64,000 bases of DNA from positions 1,234,322 to 1,298,321 of the forward strand of contig WELB01000008.1 in the NCBI GenBank assembly GCA_009602725.1. The letters are read 5' to 3'. Position 1 is the first letter of the stretch; each line of letters begins with the position of its first letter. The translations under genes and the position numbers were made by a program. The notes below the pieces were generated by a model, which was given only the letters and a program-made list of their open reading frames with translations, made no database searches and was not told where the DNA came from. This stretch comes from Spirogloea muscicola. Taxonomy: Eukaryota; Streptophyta; Zygnematophyceae; Spirogloeales; Spirogloeaceae. Positions 34,090 to 48,791 of this stretch are shown here, piece by piece.

Positions 34090-35945
34090 GAGCGGCAGAC
34101 GAGGGAGGCGAGGAGGGCCGGAGAGGCAAGGCTGCGGCCGAGGTGCGGGGCGGCTGGGCGGCTGGGCGATTGGGGATGGCCCCGCCCGGAGAGCTTGCCG
34201 CGGGCTGGGACGGGCCGGCGACGGCAGCGTGCTGGAAATGGGGAGCCAGGGGAAGGGGTGGTGGGGGGGGTGGGGCGGAGGAGGGGCTGTGGGGGTCAAG
34301 GGTGCGGAGCGGGTGCGGGCCTGGGGTGCGACAAGCGTTTGGTAAAGCCTTTGGTAGGGGCAATGTGGAACAAGTTCCTCGGCCCATTCGGACACTGTGA
34401 TCATTCGGGCTGCCTGTTCACAGCACCTCGCCCCGTTGGAACTTTAGATGTGCTTGCCTTTGTACTTGGCCATTCGGCCTTGGTTTGTGTCAAACACACT
34501 AAGTTTCGCTTTGGGAAGAGCCACTTCCTTCCAGAGGCGAGCGAGAGGTCTGTGAACAGAGGAAGAGTTGACAAGGTCCGGATAAGCCGACCCGCGGGGG
34601 CCACCAGCTTCCCCCCCGGGGGCCTACGCTCCCGGCGCTCGCTCGAGCGGGGGCCCTAGCCCGCAAGCCGACACGGCAGCGTCGGGCGGCGACAGCCGCG
34701 GGGGGGGGTGGTCGCCGTTGACCCACCCCGGTGTACGGCTGCCCGGCCGCCCGGGCAGCGTGCCCCGAGGGAGGCTCCGCCCGGGGGCGGCAGATCTGGC
34801 AGCCGCGCCCCGAACCTTCGCCTGGGCGGCAGTCACGTGCACCTTATCGCGTGCCTTCACTTGGCCCCCCTGGCAGCCCCACGATCCAACTCCTGCGGCC
34901 CTCCTTTCTTTCTGCTCTTTTTAGGCTCCTCAACATAGTCATCAACGCCCTTCCGTATGCACCTGGCTCTGTCACAGCCGCGCTTTTTCGGCCACGTCGG
35001 ACCTTGGTAAATTGTCATCGGGCTGGCTGTTCACAGCCCTCGCCCCCTTTGTAGGTCTTCAGATGTGCTTGCCTTTTTGTACTTGGCCTTTGGCCTTCGT
35101 TTGTTTCAAATACACGGAATTCTCTTTGTTAAAGGAGGCTTCCAGAGGAGGGCTGTGGCTGTGAGAGGCCAAGCCCAGAAGAGCCACTTTTGCAGAGCCA
35201 CTTTCTTTTCATTGTTAGCAACCGCATTAGTCTGCCTCGCTCCGGCTACGCGAGCTGAGCAGCGCTATGAAAGCGGGAGGGCTCATCCACGCCCAGTGCT
35301 TCCAGCAGCGGCGCCGGCACAGCCTCCGCCCCGACCACCTTGCCCACACGGCTGGCCTCCGCCGCCACGTTCAGATATCGACGACCACCTGTCTCTTGCT
35401 GCGCGCCCCTGCTCGCCCCGTCCACGCAGGCCCCGATGGCCCCTGTCGTCTGCAGTCCCGACCTCTTCCCTGCTGTCTACCTTCTCGAGCAGTGGCTGCC
35501 ATCACAGCCTCCACTCTGGTAGGAGCACTTCCCCAGTGGGCGTGCGCACTTGCTGGCTTCCACAGTTACCCTTCATCGCCCGCAGTTGCAACCAAGTCTG
35601 CTCACCTTCTCGTGGCAACCACCCATGGTGTAGCTGCTGCAGCGTTGCCACCACAGCTGATTCTTTGAGTGGCACCTACTGTGTGGTACCCTCTTTGAAG
35701 TAGCAAGGAGGTGCACTCCTCCGAGCAACCCCTTGACTGCATCCGCCCTCCTTACAGCAGCTCCATCCTTGACTGGCATATGGTAGCCCATCAAGGGGCT
35801 GCTTGAGGTCCTGATTTTATAAGCACTTCGCTGCTGTGACCCACGAAGGCAGTTGACTTGACGGACCTCTCCAGTCAAAAGCCTGGGACTCAACAATGTC
35901 AAGCACTTGGAATGACGCAGGTCTTCTGCCTGACGAATGTGAATC
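34090..35945. other. Upstream region with retroelement tails, no gene recognised
   Basis: A purine-rich stretch (34090-34340) upstream of the cupredoxin start may be its promoter. Tail modules lie at 34395-34530 and 34995-35200; both contain TGCTTGCCTTTGTACTTGGCC-like sequence, also found inverted at 49220-49260 and 63780-63840. An open plus-strand frame at 35065-35703 has no family match that I can see. Confidence 0.4.
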
Positions 35946-38900
35946 CTAAGCAAGTTGCTTCACTCCCTCTAGCTCCTCGTCCACTTCGGCATAGAGGTTC
36001 CGCAACCTCTCAAGTGTAGAAGGGTCCGGGTTCTCCCACAGGCCACGGCCAGCTGCCTCCAACATCCTCTTCACAATATTTTGAAATGCCTGCAGGCCGA
36101 GTTGGTGGGCTCTAATAAGTCGGTGGTAACAAGCAACAAAGAACCCTGATCGGATACTCCAGTGCAGAGGCGTTGGCACTCAGGAGGAATCTATACCTCC
36201 AAAGTCGACAACTGCAGAGCTTGCAAGAGCAACGAACCTTTCCTTATGCATGCCCAACTCAAGCTAGTTCGACCATGTCAGAGGCATACCTGAGGGTTGT
36301 TCTTCCTAAGCTGAGCAGCCATCTTGTCATCTAACGCATAGGTCTCTGAGGCCTGTCATTGCAGTGAGGCTTCGACCTCAGTTCCTATTTGTAGCCCAAA
36401 ATGTCTGCATGTTGTAGCCAGCAGCAAGAAGACACAAGCAGATCATACCAGCATGAGAGGGCAGCCAAACCTGGTTGTAGACCCAATCTTCCCTGAAGTT
36501 AGCAGTCCCTCCCCAGCCAAGCAGCGCAGTCATTCTCTGGAGAGATGAGCAGCAGACGCTTGTGAACAGCGGGGAACTGAATCCTCCACTCAGCAAACAA
36601 ACGCATCATACTGCTGCACTCATGTCACATGTGCTGTTATTCTGAATGTGTAGCAAAATAATTCGTGTACCCATTGATATACAGAACATCAATCTGCCAC
36701 AGCTGGCTCATCGAGGCTCATCAAGGGTCATCAAGTGGTGATGTGCTATTGGTGCACTCTCCCAGTATGAAGAAGCACCTGAGAAATCTCATAAGCACCA
36801 CCTGAGCCAGCTGCAGCCATCTTCTCTGCCCACTTCGGGTTTAGAAGCTGACAAGTGAGGCAGAAGTGTAAGATTGCAGAGCCAAGATGCTCGTGATTTG
36901 CCTAGCAGCTGAGGGTAGACATAATGTCTAAACATAAGGCTTGGACGGCAATATGTCAGTGTACAAGAATAGACTGCATGCTGCTAAGAATTCCATAGCA
37001 GCAGTTCACTTTGATTTAAACAGTGCAATGCAATCCTGCAAGCTCTCCTTCCTGACGCTGTAGGCTTCGCGCATTGCTAGCCCACTCTTACCTTGGATCG
37101 ATACTCGATCTTGAGAGTGGACTTCAAGTCGCGAGGCATAAGGTCCTTTCCATAAGTCTCGACAACACTGCAAGACACCTGTGTCACATCATGCCCAACA
37201 ATATGCAGTGAATGGTATATACAGCACATCCGTTGCCAAGTAAGGCACCCGCAGCTGTCACGCGAAGGCAAATGTGAGGCAGTTGACTGGGCAAGGTACT
37301 GCACCTCTCTGCCTGAGCGAGCCGTCTCTGCTGCACTCTTCATTGCCCCAGTGTTTGCGTAGTACTCCTGCCACAAGAAAAGGATGAGTAGATTATTATG
37401 TCTAATGCAGCAGAACATCATCCCTTCCCACGAGGAGAACGCTTGCTGCTGATTGAACATCACACAGGAAGAACTTTTTCAACGCTCAGTGGCACTTCGA
37501 TCACCCTGCTCTACCCTGCCAGCTTCTGTTTTACAAATGAAATTGATTAGTCTAGCTCACTTGTATGTCAGTCAGGCCGTATTCAATGCTGTCAATCTCC
37601 TGTACTATTCGGTCTGTTGTTCTGAGAAGTTCTTGGAGAACCTGGAAGATCACATGGGCAGACAGTGCATCAGGTGCGAACCTACACCAGAGAAACCAAG
37701 AATACAGGATTTTGGATGACAGAAAGGAACATATAACTAGTGAGTCACCTGCTGTGCTGGAAGATATGAATATTCAATTCGTTATTCTACGCTGATTGTG
37801 ACTGACCTCTGGTCGGGCAGTGCCTCGATCTCCCCTGCCATAGCTGAAGCTATTTCGTGACTGCCAAGTCTCACCAAGCTCGGCTCCACTTTCCCTGTGC
37901 AAAAGAGCTCAAGCTTACAATCTTTGAGATTTGGTCTTGATGGGAACATTTGTCTCTATAACCTGCATGAAGTGCACTGATTGCTGGCCCTGTTTTGTTG
38001 TGCTACAGAGGACACCACAAGACAAGTGGCTCACCAGTCTGCAGCTCCAACTCTCTCATTGACCATCGAACCATAGTCACCAGCCGGATTGGAGAAAATA
38101 CGAGCCGTTGGAACCTCAACACCCTGCGCCTGATAGTGCAAAGAGGGCTCGTGAGAGCATGCCAGTCGTTGCCGTGGTCTATGAAGTGGTTCAATTTTGA
38201 GCTTAATGCACTTATTGCTAAGACTGCCAAAACGATCTCCTTGAGATCATTGCCTTCACCAGCAGGAGCTTCAACCCATTGGTGTACAGACCAGGAGCCA
38301 AGGAGTACCTTTAGTCCTAAGGAGTGCTTTCGGACAAAGTTCATTTCAGAAGGCTCATCTGCCTCGCCCGCCCGCTGGAAGAGATCATCCAGCAACTCAA
38401 CCACATTGGCAAAGCTGCACAGCAAGCACAAAACAATTACATGTAGGCTTTGATGACTCGAAAGCCCTGAGATCCATTGAGCAGTACAGGTGAACCCTCC
38501 ATGCCCTCTACACACACCAACAAATTGAAAAGCTTCTAAAGAGGGACAAGAGGGATGCTGGAAATCAGGAAGTGAAGGTAAATGTGATACCTGTCTCGGA
38601 AGATGCCAGACATGTTAGCGAGGACATCAATACGAGGCCTTCTCAACTCCTCCAGTGGCGTGAGTGCAAACCTCACTACTCTGCCAGTGCCCTGCTCATT
38701 TAACAGCATGCAACTATTCAGCATCTTGTCACAGCATACAGACGCATTTTATCATGTACTGTGCCTTCCACAACTTTGCTCAGTCAGTCGTACTGGAGAT
38801 AGTGTCACCTTCAGGGAAAAGGTGCCTGCAAACTGACCTCTCTGACAGGGTGAGCTCCCACCAATGCCAAGGCAATGGCAACAGACTCGCCTCTTGTCTG

Positions 38901-41900
38901 CCAGCATGAACGAGTCAACCATGTAGAAGCTTGAGCTATCTGCCTCTGGTGACGACAAGGGACGACTACCATATACTGCATGGAGCTAGCCCAACTTGAA
39001 TGACAAAGCTGCACATCTACTGAGGCTCCTTTTAGTTTGCCCCAATTCTCCCTCCTCACATGGCACATCTTCTGCAGAAGGGATTGGACAACAGCAAACT
39101 GCGAAGAGCTTGGCCCTTACTTTGATGGCATCCAAGCCCCAGAGCATGACTGCGATTGTTTCTGGATACTGTCCCCCATTCTGCTCTCTGTGCTGATCAA
39201 TGATGTTGCTTGCCAAGGCACTTCCCCTCTCCCAGGCAGCTGGCAGGGCCACGCGCAAGAAGGAGCCCAGGTAGAGCTCACAGGACAGGTCAGACTTGCA
39301 GAAGGGACATGCATGCGACTTCTCAATGCATGAGGCCGCTGATAAGGCCGCTAACATACTCTGGTTAATAGCAATGCATGTCTGCTATTGCACCTTCACC
39401 ATTCGCAAACCTCTATACTGATGCAGGATGTACAGAGCCGGTGACTGTCACGGTTGACTCAACTTGCAGTCTCGAACATTTTACACATACTAATAGGATT
39501 ATGGTACATGGCATAGCAGACTACCTGCTGAAGGCATTCGGTATGGGTCAAGGGCATGGATGTTTCGACCAGTTGGCAGTACACCTGCCAGTAACGATAC
39601 CAGTTACCCTCAGCTAACCTCAAACCTCTGACTTATTGAATAACACTTGCATGAACAGTGTTTCTCGGGGATGCATGTGCAGGGGAGTTGTGGCCGAGCT
39701 GTGGTGATAAGATGAACAAAAAAGCTGTCGCAAGTGCAAGAGTGCTCGCCTGGTCCATCTCTGAGAAGGTCTCCACCCACAGCTGACGGCACATAATCAC
39801 CTAGAAAATGAACAGAAGAAGTTAGTTCAGACTCAGAAGTAATTTTTGGTGCACTAAGAAGCAAGAGACGTCTTTCTGTTGCACGAAGAGGCAAGCCCTC
39901 TTGTACCAGATTAGCAAAGCAACTGGCACTGAAGGAACACTTCAAAGCAGCAGAGAGAAGTCAGGTAAGGAGTAAGTTTGAGGACTGCTTAAGTTGCTGG
40001 CGCACGAGACCTACCATTGAGACCTTTGATCAGGTTTGTCATCTCATCCGTATTCTGCTGCAGCAGATCCCTGATCATCACAGCATCCTCCATTCTCTTG
40101 TCTAAGCCTTCGCTTCGGCATTGAAATCTGTCATTGCTTTGGAGGAAGAGCTCTTCCAACTTTTCCCTCACCTGCATTTTTGTGCAAACAGCATCAAACT
40201 CTGCACCAGATATAATCATCTTGCACATGTCTGCAGGCTGTACACCATAAAGGACTGTAATCTGTCAATTTCATCACGCGTTGCCAGTGTGCCAACGACT
40301 TCACGAGCAGGTGACATGCACTATCAGCACTTCTTGGCATATTACCTCGGCTGTGGTCCCGGAAGTAGTGGAAACCGCCTCCACAACTTCCTCCTGGATG
40401 TCATCGCCAAAGTAGGCACTCAAGTACTGGCTCGTCTGGCAAAGCCCACAGATTCAAGAGTCCACATAGTCATCTTCAGTCACCCTTGCTTAGCAGGTGA
40501 TCATCACTTGGTTCATCAGTGACTCATATGTCCACGTAGAAATACATACTGGTTGACCTCCAAGGCACAACAACTTATGCAGTGTTGCAGGGCTCATGGC
40601 TTAATCGTATCTAGCAACCCATTTCCACAACCATGTGGCAATCACAGTGATGTGAAGCTGCAAATGGAGCATTGGCATGTCAATCAAAATATTATTACCT
40701 GCGCCTCAGAAGGTGGTTCACCAAGGGTGTGGAGGCCTTCAGAGAAGAGACGACTCTCGATAACAGCCTATGCACAAAGAAGAGCAATGTGTGAAAATAT
40801 ATATATGCATGCCATCGAAGTGGAATCGGAGTGGAATAGGAGCCTTTACGCAATGGATAGTAAGGACTGGTAAGTAACAGTACTTGCAATGCTAGCACAT
40901 GACACGGTGGTGGTCAAAAGAGACATGCGATTATGTAGAATATAAAACTACGCAAAAACACAGTAAGTGCTTCTTGTCACAGCATACTATTAGCAATCCC
41001 CTATGAGAGGTCTATCGAGCTTGCTATACCAAGTAGCTCTGCAGCCTGCCCAAGTATGCATTGAACTCTGCGGTGTCGACTTCCTCCTCTGGATTCGTCA
41101 GCATAAAGGACTGCTCTCCTGCTGATGAAGCTTCTCGGAAAGGGCAGTCGCTCTGGAGTCCAGATGAGAGGAGAGTGGAGATGATGACAGGTTGTAAGGC
41201 CTCATTCTTGGTGGGATCCTCACGGTACTCGCTTATCTGCAAGCAACCATGAGGGGCTACCTTGAGCATATGTGCTGCGATTGATTACCTTCTATTACAT
41301 ATGAGATGCACTCAAACAAGTAAAAGGAGTTCTGCAAGCGCAAGTGGCAGAAAAATCAGGACTTGATTGTTAGCACAGCCGACTACACAGAGAATCAGTA
41401 CAAAAACCCCAAAAGCCTGACGCTGCAGATACCAGCTCGCGAAGTGAGGCAAGCTCCTTGTAAAGGCCAGCTCTTCCATAGGGTGGAACATTATATGAAA
41501 TGATGGTGCCATAACCCCTCCTTTTTGCCACAATGGACTCTGAGGGGTTGTTCGCCGCGTAGACATACCTGCAGTCGTCAGAAGCTTGATACTATCATTG
41601 CCACGACGCAATATGGCCACAATGGCATGCCATAAACAATCCAAAGAACGTCAACGTGAAGCTATGCAGAGATAAGGCACAAGCATTTGGAAAAATGACC
41701 AGCTTGTGACCAGGCCGAAGGCCCATTGTGTCTATGTCTTTATGTGTCACTGCTTACAGATTTGGAATGTTGCCCATCAGAACATCAGACCAGGAATAGC
41801 CAGTATTTCCCAAAGGGGAGCCTGGCAACCACTCTACAGTCCCATGCATCCCAAAGTGTATCAGGGCATCTGCCCTGAACTCATTCTGCAACCACTTGTA

Positions 41901-44900
41901 GAATGCTGCGTACTGCACAGAGAGGGGCACACAATTTTGAGCACTTGAGATTGTGCTGCAGTCTGTCGTCAGCCTCCTCTAGAAGGTTCCAAGTTACGTC
42001 TGAGAGAGCAGATTACATGCCTGTGGATGTGGCGTGAGGTCTCTCTCAAACAGGAGACGCATGGGGTCGCCCTCAAGGCCCAGAAGTGGCTGCACACCAA
42101 TCCTGAGCATAACCACCATCAACGCTGTCATGTCGATGTAGCAGTATCGGCTCTACTCATACTGCACTACAAGACCGCGCTCCCACATAGAGACATGTCA
42201 AGGTGAGCTTAGCATGTGGCCAACAGCGTGAGCACGCGGGATAGCGGTACTTTAACATCGTGTCACCAACGAGCTAACCCAACTTTCTAGAAGATAGAAG
42301 CAAACAAGACAGCATAAAAGCAGCAGTGCTTGACCTTCAAGAAACATACCAGACATTGCCTAGCTGGAGACCACTGACCACACTTTTCCCGTCTGCATCT
42401 GTGCAGATGCCACGGTACTTGTGCAGGGGCCCCCATGCCTTCTCCATGCGCCCAGTCAGTGTGTCACTGGCACAATTTCAAGACAGCATGGTGACTCTGA
42501 AAATCAGCTGTAAGCAAGAGTAAGCTACCAAAGGAGCATCAGACGTTGTATGACTGAGATTACCTATTGAGGGCAACTACATCCATTGAGTATGTTCCAG
42601 ACCCTTGGGCTCGTATGTAAAACTCACCCAATCCAACCTTTTAATTGCTGCCATCCTACTGAGCAAGCCACTGGATGAACGCCCGACAAAACACCCCCCT
42701 TCACTGTCTTCAAGGCCAGCTCCGCCCCTTGCTCTCCCAGGGAGACCACCCTGTCCTGGTCGAGTTCCTTGAGAAGGAGGATGAGGTCTTCGCCGCTGAT
42801 TGACTCACCCATGTCTCCCAGGTCATATCTGCAACATATCCGTATCACATTGTACAGCAATGAGCGATAAGGCATTATGACATGTACCGAACATACCATT
42901 CAGGCCAGCAACTGAAGTTACGCGACAAGAGTGATTCAACTAACAACCTGGCAAGCGATGATACATTTGGATGACCGTTGCACTCACCCCTCTGACCTAA
43001 GCCTCTGCAGAAGTCTCTCCAGCGACTTGGGCACGTTCAGCAGTGCGGCTGTGCCTGTTGCTCCCACGCCGGGAGGAAAGCCATACAGAACAATAGCAAC
43101 CTGCAGGAAGGAGCCTTGATAAGTGCAAGTCTGTGCCGAGGAGGCAACAAATAAAGTAGCACAGCCTTTCTCACATAACCCGCAAGGTGCTTTGCAGAGG
43201 TACTGACATGGTTAAGCACATATCTGTGGTCAAGCACATTGACACCAGAACCAGCTTGGAAAAATCCACCTGCACGCCAGATTGTCTATTGAATCTCACC
43301 TTTCGCCTGGAGGTTGGCGTTCTCTTCAAATTGACCCAGCTCTTTAGCCTCGCCGTGAGCTTCCGAACCCGTTCAGGCACCTATATAGCCAAGCGTTCTT
43401 CCTTGCATTCAATGGTCTGAGGAATCTGATAGCAAGGTCAGAGACTGCATATGTTGAAAGCAGCGTTGCTTGATGCCAAGCCAGGACCCCTGCCCCTACT
43501 TTAAGGAGCATGTAGAGCACACCACCTGTTGCTTCTCTTCCAAATTTGCGCGTGCTTGAAGCGGATTGATTGACTGATCAATTAAATGGGCATGTATCCT
43601 CTCATCTCTTGCTACAAGAGACAATCAATGGACAGCACTTTCAATGGACAGCACTGTCGCTGCAGCAAGACGAATCCCAGACAGCTACCGGTCAGCATGC
43701 GATAGACCAAAAGTGAGTCAGTACCAGGTGTATGCCATCCCCAACAAGCCCACCAAGGGGCACAGCGTCTATTGCCCCATCGAGTTCCGGCAGGGCGTAA
43801 AGGACAACACTTTGCAGTCCCTGCACACCATCCCTTTGCCAGCTGCGAATGTCCTGTATCAGGAGGGGCCCCGCCACTATGTAGGGGAGATTTTTCGCCT
43901 GTAGAATGCTCTTGGCAATCTGGAACACGCAGTGTACAATCTTAGTACCTAGTCAGCACTCCAGCAACACTTGAAAGACCACCTGCCATAGGGTGTTTGT
44001 GAAAGCAATGTACACAAAATAATAACCTTGAAACTGCAGGCAAGCAGAATGAAGAAATACATACCTCTGCCTGCCGTCCACCCTCCATGGTGCCTGCAGG
44101 TCCACCTACCAGAGGGAAACCTGCAAACAAGCGGATAACGTGGCATGGCTTTCATGCATGCATACATCACTATGATGTTGACTAAGTTTACAGACCACCA
44201 GAAATCTCCAGCGCTCGATGACAAATTAGCAGGAGACAAGCATTGCTTTGCTCAAGAGGCAGCAGTTGGTAATTTTCGTGCTCATACAGGGGCCTTGAGT
44301 TTGTTAGTGGTGGTTCACCTATGGTGCTGACAACAGCGTCCACTGTGACAGCAGACTTGCTTAAAGATGTTATTGCCTTCATCCCATTCCTCCTAGATTC
44401 CTGCATGAAGTGGTGCTCAAAACCAGGGTCAATGGCAACGGAGAAGACAACAACCTTCAGCACAAGGCAGAGAAGAGAGTGCCCAGTGCATCCTACATAC
44501 TCGCCCAGTGTCATTGTAAACCTTGTAAAGAAGTAAAACAAATCGAGCTGCACGTATACCTGCTCATGCACTGATGTCAGCAAATCCCTGACGACTGTGT
44601 GGGCTTCCACGCCATTGATGAAGATGGGGACAGGCCTGATGCCTTGTTTCTCAAACATCTGGATCATCTGGGGTATGTATTTTTGCCTTGTAATGACATG
44701 CTTTCTGTATAGCAGAACAGCCACCACTGGGGCAGTCTGAGGCAACCTTGAGAGACTCTTGTGCCACTTCAGGTAATCCTGAGCATTCGTGAAATAATCT
44801 CCTGGCATCAGTAAGACATTGGTGAGACCAACTATGACTAAGCACCACGAAGCAGGCACTCAGGCCAGTTATTTGTGGCCTTCAAGACCTACTTCACAAT

Positions 44901-47900
44901 GTAGTCAGATAGCTTCCACCTCCAAGTCTCGAAGAGGCTCCTCAATGACTTGTCTTCTAGTTGCTTATTACACTAGTTTACATACAGTCCAAGGTCGCGG
45001 ATGTGCGAAATGCAGACAGACCGTGATCAGGATGGTAGACTCCCAGGGCTGGAGTTTCCTTCACGGTGACCTTAGGCAAGCCAGTCTTGCCAAGGTACTC
45101 AGCCGCCAGATAGCTGAACATGCTCATCACATTTTCCATGCCTCCCTGTTGTTTTCAGAATGTCAATCTTAGCACCAAAGAAGGGGATGCTTACAACCAG
45201 GATTCAAATATGAGCTAATAAATGAGTGCTGCAGCATCTCTTCTGGTACACTGTTACTGTCTTAAGAGACAGTACTGCTTGATCACAAGAGCGTCTACAA
45301 GAATAATTTCTGGAAGTTAGAAGCAAGTGAGCAGTGAGTTGTTAAGGCACTACACCTGATTCCAGTACCCATAGATTGTGAGCCAATTACGCAGGTCGCG
45401 GACCTTCTGCCCAGGAACAAATCGCAGAAGCTTTGGCCCAATTTTCAGAAAGCTCAAGTAGCCCACCTGATCACGCATGAGAGAACACTTAGGCTATAGA
45501 TGCACCCCAGTGCAGACAACAATCTGCTCCACTACATCTTAACGTAGCCTCAGTGCAGAACTGATTGCACACTGAGGATGCAAGATAGCTTACATGCATT
45601 ACGTACAGAAGTATGGCAAACAAGAGGAAGAGGGCATGTAGGGGAAAAGAAGACCATCTTGTCTTCCTCCTTTCCTCCCCCGAACTTGGCAAGGATTGCC
45701 TTGATTGGAGCAGGCATGCCCTTCTTCTGCTCCTTACCACCCATTGTGAAGCTGCGCCGCAAGTTGCAGAGGCCCAGGTGTTCAGTACAGCAGGCAGGCC
45801 CTTCAGTCAATGGACCTCGCTTGCTTGGCGTGTCCTACACTATATTTAGTCTTGTGCGGGGTGACTCAGGACTTATCAAAGTAGGAGATTCAGAGTATCA
45901 GATACCATTTCAAGAGCTACACTGGAAAAGGGAAGGTCTTCATCACCTCCCAGGGACCTACATTGAACCCAAGTGGGTGCCACAGAGGAGCAACTAAGAT
46001 GCAGGCATTTGGGAGCTGTTGCTGTTGCAAGGAGCACCTGCCGATCTTCGTTGTGGACATCAGCTCCAGGGAAGACTCAAAACAGAGGCGAACTGGTATG
46101 TGATTCACTCTTGCTTGCAGCCACTCACACTGCAGGCGCCAGTCAAGACATGCTAACATTTCAAGCCCTTGCCTGAAAGGAGATGCTATGCTGGCAAGAT
46201 CAAGGAAGACTTCTGGGGTGACCTTAACAAGCAACCTAAGCAGCAGGGTAAATCTGCAAGCTCAATATCACACGGGAGCAGGAGCTCAAGGGCTAAGCAG
46301 TTTGCTCATTCTGGCATAGCAGGACATAACTTGGCCCTCCACTTAAGCTTATCCGGCTCTGAGGGGGGCTGGACTACTCGAACCATGGTAGGCGAGTAAG
46401 CACATGGCGGTTGCTTGTCTTACCTGGTCGTAGTCAAAGAGCAAGCTACCAAAGAAGACATCTGCTTGGGCCAATTTTGCTTCTACCTGTCAGGGTAAGA
46501 TGCACAATAAATAGAGCACACAAGGTAGGTGTCTGGCATCATTGGTCCACATTACATGCTGTTGGGTGTGTAGACAAAACACAAGGACATATTATCAGGA
46601 AGGTCAGGTTCAGTTGATGCTTGGCATTCACTGCAAAGTACAAGAACCTGCTAGTAAATCACAGACTTACAGCAGTAACTTGGAAAAAGGCCACACCTCT
46701 TGGCGCTTGCTAAGAAGGTCTCTGTCACTGAAGATGTGAACCTTGACATCTGCAGACATCAGTTGAAAAGATCAAGGTTGTCAGTATTTGAGAGAGTGCA
46801 GCATCCAGTCTTCAGAGTACTACATCAGTCTTCCTTTCCTCTAAAGCACTTGCTCTGTGATTTGTAAGAACACCAATTGGTTTTCAAGTTAGGCACCCAC
46901 ATCACTCAAGGAACACTTCAGGCATCCATGACGATGCTGACTAAATCATAGGGCATTCTTCTCCACGAACATCAGTTCCACCTGGGCAAGTAGAAGTGAA
47001 AGCAGCCCCAGCTTTCTTGTATAGTTCAACGTTGAAGGATTCAAATCCTGAAATGAGGACAATGCTTGTTTCCTGTGTTGAACGCCTCTCTGTTCTTGAG
47101 CCATGTGCACCCGCCTGCTGCTTCTTGCCATCCTTGGTCCAACTGTCAGCTTCATCACCCACATCGTCGCCACTGATAGGCTGTGGACGTACGAAGAGGG
47201 TTGTCAATTGTCACTCCTCTGCCATTGCAGAAGCTTTGGGATGATCAACTTCATAGAGAGCTGAACAGTCAGATGGAGTGCAATATATTCAGTGCCAGAT
47301 AGAGCAGGGTGTCGTAAGGCATGCACTACACACCGCTGCTGTGATAGCCAGCGTCTCTTCAAGCTGAGTCCTCAGCACCAGCAACTCCTGCTCCACTTGC
47401 AACGATAGCCAAAGTTAGTATGCGAAGGAGTTGTGTAGATGTCTTATACTTCGTCAGCTGGAAGAAGGAAGGTACATATCTGCAACCTGCTCGTGCAGCA
47501 ACTGTAGCCAGAGCAATCCTGGCCTCAGAGTTGCAAGTCTACGAGCTGTACGTACATCAATGGGTGCAGTATATGTCTTCTGCATTGATTGCCTTTAATT
47601 AAAGTGTCTTAAACTTAAAGGTACGGGAGGCAAACCTTGCGTGCCCTATCTCTCGTGAGAGATTTTGTGTGGATCTGCCTCTGGAATTCTGCCCACTTGG
47701 CCTTGTCTACTGAGCCTGTAATCGTGGACCGAAGGGGGTTCACTTGTCTTAACACGGGCTCACTAAGCATGGCCGTGCAGCACTCGCTGCTGACATGTAT
47801 GTAGGCAGGCCACACAATCCTATGTGTGTGATCGAAACACCACGATTCATGCCTAGGACATGACTACTGGAAGAACATAGAGAGATGACTGTGCTGCATT

Positions 47901-48791
47901 ACATGGAAGTTGCCAACTTTTGTCAGGCAGAGGCACTGGAGATTATGCACTTATTCGGCATATTGGGCCCTGACTGGCGGAGCCCTGACAGGCTGTACCC
48001 TCAAGGTGCGCAGAGACTCGCTACTCACCAATGAGAGCCTTCAAAACTATGGGCTCAGACCTGCCCAGCTCCATCCACAGGGCCTCATCTACTTCACTGA
48101 AGACCTTTGTGAGCCCCTCCTGGGCCTGTTGCTCATCTGCAGCTAGGCCCTTCCCCTTGACTGGTACATTGGAGAAGGTATCGCTGTACAGGAAGTCAAT
48201 GGACTCCTGGAGTTGCTGTATCTGGGACATCTTAGCATCGATTTTGTGCTGGAGTTCCTGAGCCAGTTCCTCGGAGGCCTCGACAGCAGCCATGAACAAC
48301 TCTGCGAGCATTGGCAAGCTGTGCAGTAAACATGTGATGGACAGACAGTAGAGCGTAGGAACTGCCTGATGAACGCACAATTCATACTTGGTCCTACCCC
48401 AAACAATTCGCTATTCCTGCAATGCAGTGTTGTGCTAGTCGAAAAGTGCTTGCTGCTGCAGAATTGTGGCGAGATTCTCCAGTGTGATGTCCTCCACACC
48501 TGCAGGACTGCTCTTCGAGCTCGCTTCATCCGAAGCATCCGTCGCCCGGGTGGATTCAGCCGCTGGCTTGTCGGCCAGCACTGCTTGAGGAGCATATGCA
48601 TGGCAGGCTGCCTGGAGTCTGATCTTCAGGGGCCTCAGCCGGACCGCCCGCCCCCATTGTCCACCGTGCCGCCAACTGAGCTGCTCCGCCCGGCAGGCGG
48701 GCTGGGCACGCCGATCGCGCGCTGCAGAGCAGCGGCTGAGGCGGGAGCCGCATCCGGACGCGGCTGGCGCAGCCGCCGACGCCGCAGCCAT
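35946..48791 (-). CDS. CHLH2: Mg-chelatase H-type subunit, divergent CHLH2-like paralogue with N-terminal extension
   Basis: About thirty exons run from an ATG at 48791 to the stop at 35946. Resolved 5' exons: 48791-48500, 48301-48029, 47742-47636, 47387-47334, 47180-46982, 46749-46697, 46486-46424, 46129-46038, 45751-45655, 45466-45356, 45145-45022, 44801-44560, 44355-44319, 44120-44065, 43919-43725, 43380-43300 and 43100-42988; later exons were seen but not all bounded. Core landmarks: [154 protein letters not shown] and [33 protein letters not shown] differs from the HFGTHGSLEFMPG of canonical ChlH, so this is the second-type H subunit. Family role: porphyrin-binding subunit that inserts Mg into protoporphyrin IX with ChlI and ChlD in the plastid. 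Confidence 0.9.

Noticed and set aside
35065-35703. Plus-strand open frame of 212 codons as a gene
   Set aside because: Composition is that of GC-rich non-coding DNA, its start lies in a retroelement tail and no family or splice pattern is recognisable.
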